37,319 nt of DNA, taken from NCBI GenBank assembly GCA_018657585.1, contig JABHWX010000057.1, positions 1 through 37,319 of the forward strand, written 5' to 3'. This DNA is from Phycisphaerae bacterium (lineage in GTDB: Bacteria > Planctomycetota > Phycisphaerae > Phycisphaerales > SM1A02). A program made the position numbers and the translations under genes. Below, piece by piece: positions 18,809 through 27,781 of this stretch; the stretch's first letter is position 1, and every line of letters starts with the position of its first letter. Below the pieces are notes generated by a model. That model did no database searches. It worked only from the letters and a program-made list of their open reading frames with translations, and was not told the DNA's origin.

Positions 18809-18836
18809 TTTATATGTTCCACGTGGAACATATAAA
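18809..18836. promoter_or_regulatory. parS site 2 (TGTTCCACGTGGAACA core within a 28-bp perfect palindrome)
   Basis: TTTATATGTTCCACGTGGAACATATAAA; core 18815-18830; immediately upstream of parB. Confidence 0.92.
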
Positions 18837-18871
18837 GGGAACGCGCTCGTGTACGGTTGAAGGAGTAACCA

Positions 18872-19873
18872 GTGGCAAGCAAACCAAAGAAAAAACGTCG
18901 CCTTGGGAAGGGGTTAGAGAGCTTACTTGCAAAGGCTGTTGATATTGTCCCTCCTCCTGAGTCGACGACGACCTCCACCGCCAAGAGTGTCTCAGGTAAA
19001 CCAAACGGAGCCTCGCAAAAAAGGGTGGATCATCAGCCTTTGCCCTCGAGGGAATTTGGTGTGGATATGGGCAATGAATTGGTCTACCTTCGGACTGAAC
19101 AGATAATTCCAAACCCAAGACAGCCACGCCAAGTTTTCGATGACGAAGGGTTATCCGCACTAGCCGACTCGCTCAAGAGCGCTGGACTCATGCAGCCAAT
19201 AATTGTTCGGGCATCGGAAACTCCAGAGATTTTTGAACTCGTTGCTGGTGAGCGGAGGTGGAGAGCCGCTCAACTTGCTGGACTAACCCAACTCCCATCA
19301 ATCGTTCGAGATATCGATGATGAAACATCTGCGCAGTGGGCGCTCATCGAGAACCTTCAACGCGAAGACTTGAACCCGATCGACCGCGCTGAAGCGTTCG
19401 ATCGATTGGTTGTAGATTTTAATGCTACCCAAAAAGAGATTGCTCTGAAGCTTGGTATTAACCGCTCGAGTGTCGCTAACTTCTTGCGCCTAAACGACTT
19501 AGGAGACTTTGCAAAAGATGCTGTTCGAGATGGTCGTCTGTCTATGGGTCACGCCAAAGTCATTCTGGGAATTCCAGACCTTGAGACCAGCAAAGCAATT
19601 TCGCGTCGGTGTTCGCAAGAACAGTGGTCCGTAAGGGAACTCGAACGGCAATTGAAAAAACGCACTACCAAAATTTCCATGCAGAAAACGGAGCGGGATC
19701 CGCATGAGATGTTTATGTCCAACCTCGGTAGCCAACTTGAGGAACATCTTGGGACGCAGGTATCAATTACGCTTGGTAAAAAGAAGGGGAGCGGCAAGCT
19801 TTCCATATCCTTTTACTCCAATGAACACTTTGAGGGAATTCTCAATACGTTCAACTTCAAGCCAAAATCATAA
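18872..19873 (+). CDS. parB: Chromosome-partitioning protein ParB/Spo0J
   Basis: LRTEQIIPNPRQPRQVFDDEGLSALADSLKSAGLMQPIIVR…VAGERRWRAAQLAG…ENLQREDLNPIDRAEAF…HTH…GHAKVILG; GTG start with AGGAG Shine-Dalgarno at about 18861. Confidence 0.95.
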   Translation: MASKPKKKRRLGKGLESLLAKAVDIVPPPESTTTSTAKSVSGKPNGASQKRVDHQPLPSREFGVDMGNELVYLRTEQIIPNPRQPRQVFDDEGLSALADSLKSAGLMQPIIVRASETPEIFELVAGERRWRAAQLAGLTQLPSIVRDIDDETSAQWALIENLQREDLNPIDRAEAFDRLVVDFNATQKEIALKLGINRSSVANFLRLNDLGDFAKDAVRDGRLSMGHAKVILGIPDLETSKAISRRCSQEQWSVRELERQLKKRTTKISMQKTERDPHEMFMSNLGSQLEEHLGTQVSITLGKKKGSGKLSISFYSNEHFEGILNTFNFKPKS

Positions 19874-19910
19874 TAATCGTAACCTTTACAGAATTACCCT
19901 AAGAATCCAG

Positions 19911-19948
19911 TCGAGTGAGTGGGGTGCAAAAACAACCTGCTCACTCGA
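19911..19948. repeat. Inverted repeat TCGAGTGAG…CTCACTCGA (9-bp stem, 20-nt loop) downstream of parB
   Basis: Arms at 19911-19919 and 19940-19948; no U-tract. Confidence 0.6.
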
Positions 19949-19953
19949 ATTAT

Positions 19954-20115
19954 GTGGAGATTCCATCCAAGCAAGCCTCAGCTCTTGCGTGCTCCAACGC
20001 CGCAAGGATGTACCGACGAGTATTGGCTAGCTGGGCATCTGATTTGTTAATTGCTCGTGCTGAAAATCGAAAAGATCAAGGTGATTCGCACTCGACGTAT
20101 AAACGAGTGGCGTAA
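19954..20115 (+). CDS. Candidate small basic protein (GTG start; MEIPSKQASALACSNAARMYRRVLASWASDLLIARAENRKDQGDSHSTYKRVA)
   Basis: Open frame fills the parB-mqnE gap (track ORF starts at 19915); no recognised family. Confidence 0.3.
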   Translation: MEIPSKQASALACSNAARMYRRVLASWASDLLIARAENRKDQGDSHSTYKRVA

Positions 20116-20117
20116 CG

Positions 20118-21323
20118 TTATCGGACGTGCCATTCCTTGCCGTCTCTTTCCACCTGCCTGTATAAAGTATCTCGTTCTACTGGATTAAAACCTGCATCGC
20201 GAATCGCTCTGCATAAATCTCTGATTGATTGCGATTGATTCGTTGTGTCTGATTCCACTTTCGTAATGTCGTACCACATCACTGTTCCATCAATATCATC
20301 TGCGCCGCACTGCAACATGTGTTGTGCCATTTGAATTGTTTGCATAATCCAAAATGCCTTTATGTGCGGAATGTTATCTAGCATCAACCTAGAAATAGCA
20401 ATTGTTTTTAAGTTTTCTATTCCACTTGGGCCTGGCAACTTGGACAACTCGCTTACACCCGGAATAAACGGTAGGGGAATAAACGCTTGAAAACATCCCG
20501 ATGAGTTACTTGCAATGCACCGTTCCTGTTCTTCGCGAATTGTAATCATGTGTGAAATTCTATCTCTTCGCGACTCAATATGTCCATAGAGCATTGTTGC
20601 GTTTGAATGTAAACCAAGTTCGTGCGCAACCCGATGCACATCAAGCCATTTTTCACCACTTATCTTTCCGCGAAATGCTTCGTCATGCACGCGCTCATCA
20701 AATACTTCAGCGCCACCGCCTGGCAAAGACCCCAAACCGTGTTCTATTAATTCGCTAATCACAGAGGAAATCCCTGCAATTCCATCGCGTCCGCGTTTTG
20801 AAATGCGCGCAAGATGAACAATCTCTACCGCAGTAAAAGCTTTAATATGAATCGTCGGTGCAAGTTTCTTAATAGTAGAAAGCATTGTTGTGTAATATTC
20901 AAACGGTAACCAAGGATGCAAACCGCCAACAATGTGCATCTCAGTTGCGCCGGAATCCAACGCCATCTTTGCTTCATTTTCTATGTCTTCCAGTGAATGC
21001 TCGTAAGCTCCTTCCTCATCTTTTTTTCTGTAAAAATCACAGAACTTACAACTTAATGCGCACACGTTAGAGTAATTCAGGTGCCGGTTGATATTGTAGT
21101 ATGCACAATTCGCGTGCAATTTTTTTCGCACACTGTCTGCAAGATTACACACTGTCCAAAGGTCTTCACTTTCATACAACAGCAACCCGTCTTCAAGTGT
21201 GAGGGGAATTGTGTTTTCTACTTTATCAACAATGTCATCAAGAGATCTATCGTCGGTAGATCGTGGTACTGGGAGATGGTATGAACATATTGCCATAGAA
21301 CAGCGCATTTTACATGACTTCAT
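20118..21323 (-). CDS. mqnE: Radical SAM aminofutalosine synthase MqnE (CofH/MqnC superfamily)
   Basis: NYSNVCALSCKFCDFYRKKDEEGAY (CxxxCxxC); HIVGGLHPWLPFEYYTTMLSTIKKLAPTIHIKAFTAVEI; LPGGGAEVF. Confidence 0.88.
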   Translation of the reverse strand: MKSCKMRCSMAICSYHLPVPRSTDDRSLDDIVDKVENTIPLTLEDGLLLYESEDLWTVCNLADSVRKKLHANCAYYNINRHLNYSNVCALSCKFCDFYRKKDEEGAYEHSLEDIENEAKMALDSGATEMHIVGGLHPWLPFEYYTTMLSTIKKLAPTIHIKAFTAVEIVHLARISKRGRDGIAGISSVISELIEHGLGSLPGGGAEVFDERVHDEAFRGKISGEKWLDVHRVAHELGLHSNATMLYGHIESRRDRISHMITIREEQERCIASNSSGCFQAFIPLPFIPGVSELSKLPGPSGIENLKTIAISRLMLDNIPHIKAFWIMQTIQMAQHMLQCGADDIDGTVMWYDITKVESDTTNQSQSIRDLCRAIRDAGFNPVERDTLYRQVERDGKEWHVR

Positions 21324-21396
21324 CCAAATATCAAAATAGAGAAACTTCCAACTAAGGCTTCATTTGCCTTTTATTTCTCCCGATGAGGTCAATTCC

Positions 21397-21615
21397 ATGT
21401 CTGAACAAAAAAATTCATGTCCCGACCCGCTTAAGTACTCAAATAGAACATCTCTACCGTTTACTGACTGCGCTGATAACCGTCTAGGTTCAACTCGTAA
21501 CAGTCGGTATGACCATGGTTTGCTTAAGTTCGCTGGTGCGGAACTTCAAATTAGACAATTCGCATCCATTATGGGTATGGTTGGAAGCGATGACGATTAC
21601 CCAACCGCTGCCTAG
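21397..21615 (+). CDS. Small hypothetical protein (about 72 aa)
   Basis: MSEQKNSCPDPLKYSNRTSL…DDDYPTAA*; GAGG Shine-Dalgarno-like sequence upstream of ATG 21397 (track ORF starts at 21364). Confidence 0.4.
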   Translation: MSEQKNSCPDPLKYSNRTSLPFTDCADNRLGSTRNSRYDHGLLKFAGAELQIRQFASIMGMVGSDDDYPTAA

Positions 21616-22142
21616 GGCGTTGAAAGCACTATTTCTAATACAAGGGCGGTTAAACGATGGCGTCTATACGCCTCATTCTCAATAAATTGAAGGGTGTGGG
21701 GGTCAGTTGCAATGGGCTTGAAAAACGATCTTCCATGTGTTGTTTCAACAATTGTCGGTTGCACCATGGATGGATGATATTCTTGATCTCCCTGCAATTC
21801 GCCAAGTTGCGTTGCAAAGTCCGCGGGAATATCTCCTATGTAGTACACCGTACCTGCTGGGACAATTGGTATGTCACCCGACCCAGTCTGAAGATAAGCC
21901 GATTTCTGGAAAACCGCAGTCAGACCGCCTGATTTACGCACAAAAATACCATCGCTTCCCGCAACTCGGTAAAGTTTTTCAAACCCCATATCCACCCTGA
22001 GATCCTGTTGTTGCATCTTAAACGATGCGCTATGTGCCCCCACATCTTCAACACCAGCATCTACTGGAACCAACTCTAAATGGGTGGGTTGGGCTAAACA
22101 TAAAAAAGATATGAAACTCAAGGCAAAGCCGTAGTAAATCAT
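21612..22142 (-). CDS. Hypothetical secreted protein with N-terminal signal peptide
   Basis: MIYYGFALSFISFLCLAQPTHLELVPVDAG is signal-peptide-like; track ORF extends to 22163. Confidence 0.6.
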   Translation of the reverse strand: MIYYGFALSFISFLCLAQPTHLELVPVDAGVEDVGAHSASFKMQQQDLRVDMGFEKLYRVAGSDGIFVRKSGGLTAVFQKSAYLQTGSGDIPIVPAGTVYYIGDIPADFATQLGELQGDQEYHPSMVQPTIVETTHGRSFFKPIATDPHTLQFIENEAYRRHRLTALVLEIVLSTP

Positions 22143-22166
22143 GATGAGTTGAGTATAGTCCACTTC

Positions 22167-22610
22167 ATGGCAAAAGTACTCTCTGTAAACGTATCAAAAG
22201 GTGGAATTCCAAAACTACCAACGGCTTCGTGCAACGTGACTGTTGATGGACTTGAGGGAGATGGACGTAATCATGATAAACACATTTCCCCTGATAGAGC
22301 AGTCAGTTTAATTGATATTGAAATTCTGCATCAACTTGTAAATGAAGGCTACGACGTTATTCCTGGCGCAGTCGGTGAAAACCTCACAGTTGAAAACCTT
22401 GACGTACAAACGTTAGAGCCAGGAGACCATCTTGTTTTCTCTGGTGGAGTCGAAATTGAACTTGTCGAAAGTAGACGCCCGTGCTTTGTTCTTGACCCGC
22501 TCGGAATAGACCTTAAAAAGATAATTGTTGGACGTTGTGGATATCTTGCAAAAGTGATTACCGAGGGAATATTTACTCCCGGTGAAACAATCTCTGTTGT
22601 CAAATCGTAG
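22167..22610 (+). CDS. MOSC domain protein
   Basis: VLSVNVSKGGIPKLPTASCNVTVDGLEGDGRNHDKHISPDRAVSLIDIE…GAVGENLTVENLD…RRPCFVLD. Confidence 0.88.
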   Translation: MAKVLSVNVSKGGIPKLPTASCNVTVDGLEGDGRNHDKHISPDRAVSLIDIEILHQLVNEGYDVIPGAVGENLTVENLDVQTLEPGDHLVFSGGVEIELVESRRPCFVLDPLGIDLKKIIVGRCGYLAKVITEGIFTPGETISVVKS

Positions 22611-22617
22611 AATTAAT

Positions 22618-23169
22618 ATGTGGCCACATACTGTTGCAATTCTGATTGGCGGTCAAAGTAAACGAATGGGCTCGCCAAAACATCTCGTCACTTTACCAAG
22701 CGGTCAATCAATGCTTGAAACCATGATTGCATTCGCAAAGAAAATTTCGCCAACAACCGTTATTGTTGGTGGGAAAGTAGAAGGTGTTCGCTCGGTTCTT
22801 GATAGACGAACTTTGCACGGTCCTGTTGCTGGAATTGAAGCCCTACTTGCTTCAGAAGTAGATTCGCAATATCTCGTTGTAGGGTGCGACATGCCATACT
22901 TGCAACCGATACATGTAGACCCATTATTAGAATGTAATGGAAACGCCGTGTTTTCTTTTGAAAACCATACTCTTGGACTCCCTCTCAAAATACATACCGA
23001 TGAACTAGTCCACTGCACCGCATATCTAGATTCCGGTAGAAAATCTATTCGTGGTTTCATTGGGAAACTTCCCCATACAACGGTTGTACTTCCTGATGAA
23101 TTTCGAAATAGTGTAACAAGCTTAAACTCAAAAGAAGAAATTTCTAAATCCTTTGGTGATAATGGATGA
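22618..23169 (+). CDS. mobA: Molybdenum cofactor guanylyltransferase MobA-like
   Basis: VAILIGGQSKRMGSPKHLV…VVGCDMPYL nucleotidyltransferase motifs; adjacent to MOSC. Confidence 0.82.
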   Translation: MWPHTVAILIGGQSKRMGSPKHLVTLPSGQSMLETMIAFAKKISPTTVIVGGKVEGVRSVLDRRTLHGPVAGIEALLASEVDSQYLVVGCDMPYLQPIHVDPLLECNGNAVFSFENHTLGLPLKIHTDELVHCTAYLDSGRKSIRGFIGKLPHTTVVLPDEFRNSVTSLNSKEEISKSFGDNG

Positions 23170-23921
23170 ATCAGTATTACAGAACTATTGCGGAAACTAA
23201 CTTTGGAGATGAGCCTGATATAAAAGTACGCGAAGAACTCGCAGAACAATTCCTTGTACGGCAATACCTTGGCGAAAAGGGTGGGTTCTTTGTTGAAGTT
23301 GGTGCAAACAATCCATTTGATCTTTCGCAAACATGGCACCTTGCACAACTTGGATGGAAGGGAATCCTAATCGAACCAATTCCCTCTCTTTGCTCCGCAC
23401 TGAGAGAGAAACGCCCAGAGTCTACCGTCATCGAAGCTGCTTGTAGTTCGCCAAGCGCACCTACAAGTGCCACTTTTACCGTTGCACAAGACAGTGGAAA
23501 ATCGACTCTTGCCGACGAATTTTTAGACAAACGTTCTGATGTTTTGTCGCAAATCACTGTAAAACTCAGCACGTTGGATTCAATGCTTCAAGACAACGCA
23601 GTTAGCGAGGTTGATTTTGTTTCGATCGATGTGGAGGGGACACAATTCGATGTGTTGTTGGGGTTTGATCTTCAAAAGTGGAAACCAAGATTGGTGCTTG
23701 TTGAAGATCACCTACTCGACAAGAATACGCACAAACTACTCGTTGGACAGGGGTATCAACTTGTAAAAAGAACTTTGTTTAATAATTGGTACATACCAGA
23801 TAACGCAGAACCTCCAAAAACTGGAAAAGAAGAAGACAGGATTTTGCGAGGAAAGTTTCGTAGAATTCTTGTCCGGAATCTTCGTTTCAAAATACGCAGA
23901 CTCTTCGGCAGGGGACTTTAG
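23166..23921 (+). CDS. FkbM family methyltransferase
   Basis: GFFVEVGANNPFDLSQTWHLAQLGWKGILIEPIPSLCSALREKRP…VDFVSIDVEGTQFDVLLGFDL; ATGA overlap with mobA. Confidence 0.88.
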   Translation: MNQYYRTIAETNFGDEPDIKVREELAEQFLVRQYLGEKGGFFVEVGANNPFDLSQTWHLAQLGWKGILIEPIPSLCSALREKRPESTVIEAACSSPSAPTSATFTVAQDSGKSTLADEFLDKRSDVLSQITVKLSTLDSMLQDNAVSEVDFVSIDVEGTQFDVLLGFDLQKWKPRLVLVEDHLLDKNTHKLLVGQGYQLVKRTLFNNWYIPDNAEPPKTGKEEDRILRGKFRRILVRNLRFKIRRLFGRGL

Positions 23922-26059
23922 GTTTTTTGAATCGACACCACTGTTCCTTTGAATAGTGGTGTTTTTGATTCTTCGTCAACTTCATTTGATAACAACACAT
24001 TTGCTTCTGGAAAATACATGGCGCAATTTCCAGTAGTAATTTGATATGGTCTCACAGTAACAAAAAGTGAACCGTTTACCCCAACTACATTCACTCGTTC
24101 CTCTGGAGCAAGATGCATGTCCTTCATGTCCTGTTCATTCATCATAATAATGTCTCTTTGTGTTTGATTTCGATAAACATCTTCTTCTTCGTATACAACT
24201 GTGTTAAATTGACCTTCGGATCGAATTGTCATCAAACGCAACTGAAACTCTGCAAGTTTCTTTGTTGGTTCAATCTGAATTACGTGCGATTTTACCTTAC
24301 CTGTAGATGTAGAAAACGAAGGCGAATGAAATGTTCTGCCTTCTATTTGATGCTCTAATTGATTATCAAAACCAGTGATACACGAAGAAAGCAATGCACG
24401 AACAGCAGAGTGATCTCTGTATTTTTCCCACGAAATTACTCCTACGCCTTTTGTGGCAATGTCCACAAGAATGCTTACTTCTGAGCGTGGCCCATTGTGC
24501 CGAGGTGAACCACCTGAACTCCTGCGAACATAATTGAACATTGACTCTTGCGTTGTCGTTTGCGATTCTTCATCTCTTGGAAGCACTGGAAAAATAATTG
24601 TATCTACGCCTCGTCCTTGGAAATGCCCTTGATTCAGCGTTGTAGACAAATAGGTAACAAGTTGTATCTTTGACATGGCTTCCATTGCAAATCGGGTATC
24701 GGGGTTTGCGCCAACAAGGTTCCCACCCAAGCACATTGCATATTTGATATTCCCCTTGCACGCTTCCTTCATACACCACATTGTGTCACCAGTATCTATC
24801 TCTGGTTTGGGAAGGGTTACAGAAAGTTCTTTTTCGATTGCACGAGCCATGTTCCCCTTCAATATAGGCGCAACTCCTACCGAACCCATACCCTGCACAT
24901 TAGAGTGCCCTCTGAGCGGTAATAAACCCGCGCCCTCTTTGCCAAGCATTCCACGAGCGATTGCAACATTTGCGATAGAACGCACTCCATCAACTCCCCC
25001 CTTCGTATGTGTGATACCCATCGCCCAACAAAAAATAGTTGCAGAAGATTGACTGTATATTTTGCTTACTTCCTCAATGAGTTCTAATTTCACCCCACTT
25101 TGTTCCACAATCCAATCCCAAGAAATTCCCCTTGCTTGCATCCTCGTTTCAGGAAAACATTCAGCATGGTGTTCTACAAAATGTTCATCAATAGCATCAT
25201 GTTCATCAAGCCATTTCAGAATTCCCATGAACAAGGCCTGATCTCCACCAATGTGCGGTTGAACGTATAGATCAGAAATCGTTGATCCAAATAAAAGACT
25301 TCTGAGATCACTCGGAACGCGAAATTTACAAAGCCCCGGTTCAAGAAGTGGGTTGACAACGATTACTTTACCGCCACGCCTCCGAAGATCAATAAGTGAT
25401 TTGAGTAACCGCGGGTGATTCGATGGTGGGTTACAACCAATTAAAAAAACCACATCGCTTTTGGATAAATCTTCGAGTTGGACCGTTGCAGTTCCAGAAC
25501 CCGTGACGCTTGTCAGACCAACCCCACTTGCTTGGTGGCAGTAATACGAACAGTTATTTATATTATTCGTCCCGCGTATTCTCGCAAGGAGTTGCAACAA
25601 GAAACCTGCCTCGTTACTAGATCTACCAGAACAATAGTAGAACGACTTTTCAGGAAGGGTCGATTTAATTTTTTCTCCAACCTGATTAAGCGCTTCATCC
25701 CAGTCGATAGGTTTGTAATGCATGTCTAACGGCCCTGCATACAACGGAAATGTAATACGTCCTAGACCTTCAAGTTCACGGGGGGACATTGCAGAGAGTT
25801 GTGAGATTGTATGTCGTTCAAAAAAATCTTGAGAAATCGCACCCTGCATATCTGCTGCCATCGCCTGTACAGATTTCTTACAAAACTCTGGAAACTTCCC
25901 TGCTTCATTTACCATTCCACCGCGTTGTCCGCCCATCCCGAAGGCACATGTTTTACATGCATTTGGAGAACGCATCGCTTTCCACATTGCAAGAATGCCA
26001 CCAACACTACGTGCTTTTTTTAAAACATAAAAGACGGAATGAAATCCACCAATGGCCAT
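23918..26059 (-). CDS. Molybdopterin oxidoreductase, FdhF/YdeP family formate-dehydrogenase-like
   Basis: CKTCAFGMGGQRGG; SGRSSNEAGFLLQLLARIRGTNNINNCSYYCHQASGVGL; FLIGCNPPSNHPRLLK. Confidence 0.88.
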   Translation of the reverse strand: MAIGGFHSVFYVLKKARSVGGILAMWKAMRSPNACKTCAFGMGGQRGGMVNEAGKFPEFCKKSVQAMAADMQGAISQDFFERHTISQLSAMSPRELEGLGRITFPLYAGPLDMHYKPIDWDEALNQVGEKIKSTLPEKSFYYCSGRSSNEAGFLLQLLARIRGTNNINNCSYYCHQASGVGLTSVTGSGTATVQLEDLSKSDVVFLIGCNPPSNHPRLLKSLIDLRRRGGKVIVVNPLLEPGLCKFRVPSDLRSLLFGSTISDLYVQPHIGGDQALFMGILKWLDEHDAIDEHFVEHHAECFPETRMQARGISWDWIVEQSGVKLELIEEVSKIYSQSSATIFCWAMGITHTKGGVDGVRSIANVAIARGMLGKEGAGLLPLRGHSNVQGMGSVGVAPILKGNMARAIEKELSVTLPKPEIDTGDTMWCMKEACKGNIKYAMCLGGNLVGANPDTRFAMEAMSKIQLVTYLSTTLNQGHFQGRGVDTIIFPVLPRDEESQTTTQESMFNYVRRSSGGSPRHNGPRSEVSILVDIATKGVGVISWEKYRDHSAVRALLSSCITGFDNQLEHQIEGRTFHSPSFSTSTGKVKSHVIQIEPTKKLAEFQLRLMTIRSEGQFNTVVYEEEDVYRNQTQRDIIMMNEQDMKDMHLAPEERVNVVGVNGSLFVTVRPYQITTGNCAMYFPEANVLLSNEVDEESKTPLFKGTVVSIQKT

Positions 26060-27765
26060 CAGGGTGCGTTTTTGTCGAGTTCTTCCTCAACAACTAACAT
26101 TAATTCGCCAACCATTTCCAATGAAAAGTCGAACTGAAGACCAGATGTTTCAAACAGTTCTGGAAGTGGCTTACTTGCACCAAGCGATAAACCTTTTTTG
26201 TAAGCAGTAATTGCAGCTTGGGGGTCTTGGCGATATTGCAGCCACATCTGTAGCGCTCCAAGTTGCGCTATACCATATTCCACATAGTAAAAAGGTACTT
26301 CAAATGGATGCAGCTGTCTGTGCCAAGCCGCTTCTTGCTCTGCTTCTAACCCAGACCAATCAACTCCGCCACCGAAACGTTTACCCAATTCAACCCATTT
26401 TGCTGTTCGTTCATCTCGTGTGTGTTCTGGATTTAAATAAATCCAATGTTGAAATGCGTCGATTGTTGCAACCCATGGCAATATATTCACTATTCCTTCA
26501 AGGTGTTTACGAATTGCTCGCTTGCATTCTGCTTCTGTATAAAACTCATCAAGAAATGGATATGCAAGTGACTCCATACTCATCGAAGCAACTTCAGCAA
26601 ATTCAAGTGGGGCCGTTCTGTTCCACACTAAATCATCGTGCCGACAAAGCATGTAATGGAATGCGTGGCCTGCTTCGTGCACCATTGTGTCAAGGTCGCG
26701 AGGAAGTCCTGCAGCATTCATAAAAATAAATGGCATTCGCTTACGATCACGGCTTGCTTGGTAACCACCGGGGGCTTTGCCTTTCCGAGATGCAAGGTCA
26801 AGTGAATACCCACCATCACGCATGGTGTCAAACATGTCCCCAAGCCCTTCGCCCATACGGTGGAATAGTTTAGATGTTTTTTCAATAAGGTCATCCGCTG
26901 TATCAAATGGTTTAAGCGCATCAAGACCGCAGGGGTCAACTGATAAATCCCAAGGGCGCAATGTATCTAAACCTAGAGCTGCTTTTCTTTCTTCAGCGAG
27001 TTTGCGAACAATAGGCATACATTTTTGTTCAATCGCGTCGTGAAATACAACACAATCGTCAGGGGTGTAATCAAAGCGATGCATCTCAGCAAACACATAT
27101 CCCATGTAATTATCAAAACCAGCGTTATGTGCCGTTTGGTTTCGATTCTTCACCATTTTGTCAAAGATGCCATCAATCGCATCTCTATCTTGCAAACGAC
27201 GTTCTGCTACAGAGCGCCATGCAGATTCACGCACATTTCGATCTTGATCTTGCTGGTAGACGCCCATCTGTGGCATAGTTTTTTCTTCGTCATCGAAGTT
27301 CACCATCATCGCTCCACAAACTTCTGAATACTCTTGCCCTAGTTTTGTATCTTCAGTTTGGAGAGGCACATTTTCATCACGATAAATTTCAACATCTGCA
27401 AACCAGTTACGAAGCATCACACCATAGCGAACTGGATTCAATCCCGCAACGAATTCTGAACGGACAACTTTTTTGTTCAGTTCAAAGCCAACTTTCTTTA
27501 ACTCTGGTTCAACATTTTCGATAAATGACAAGAATCCGTTTTTAGCATCCTCATCTTCAGTGTTACATGTCATTGCAATATATAAATCTGAACCAGCCTC
27601 TGCAACTGCTGCATCAAGTTCGCTTCGATCAAGAAGAAACTGCTCAATACAATCCGAACATGAAAATTCCCGATCTAATAGAAGTTGGTAATATGGTTGC
27701 AGGTTATCCCATGTTGTAGCATCAATATCTGCTGGGATAAAGTCTGTAATCATCATTGTTGTCAT
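26059..27765 (-). CDS. M3 family oligoendopeptidase (PepF-like)
   Basis: MVHEAGHAFHYMLC (HExxH-type zinc motif); ATG at 27765 preceded by GGAGAG (track ORF extends to 27807). Confidence 0.9.
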   Translation of the reverse strand: MTTMMITDFIPADIDATTWDNLQPYYQLLLDREFSCSDCIEQFLLDRSELDAAVAEAGSDLYIAMTCNTEDEDAKNGFLSFIENVEPELKKVGFELNKKVVRSEFVAGLNPVRYGVMLRNWFADVEIYRDENVPLQTEDTKLGQEYSEVCGAMMVNFDDEEKTMPQMGVYQQDQDRNVRESAWRSVAERRLQDRDAIDGIFDKMVKNRNQTAHNAGFDNYMGYVFAEMHRFDYTPDDCVVFHDAIEQKCMPIVRKLAEERKAALGLDTLRPWDLSVDPCGLDALKPFDTADDLIEKTSKLFHRMGEGLGDMFDTMRDGGYSLDLASRKGKAPGGYQASRDRKRMPFIFMNAAGLPRDLDTMVHEAGHAFHYMLCRHDDLVWNRTAPLEFAEVASMSMESLAYPFLDEFYTEAECKRAIRKHLEGIVNILPWVATIDAFQHWIYLNPEHTRDERTAKWVELGKRFGGGVDWSGLEAEQEAAWHRQLHPFEVPFYYVEYGIAQLGALQMWLQYRQDPQAAITAYKKGLSLGASKPLPELFETSGLQFDFSLEMVGELMLVVEEELDKNAP

Positions 27766-27781
27766 GTTCTCTCCAATGCTT

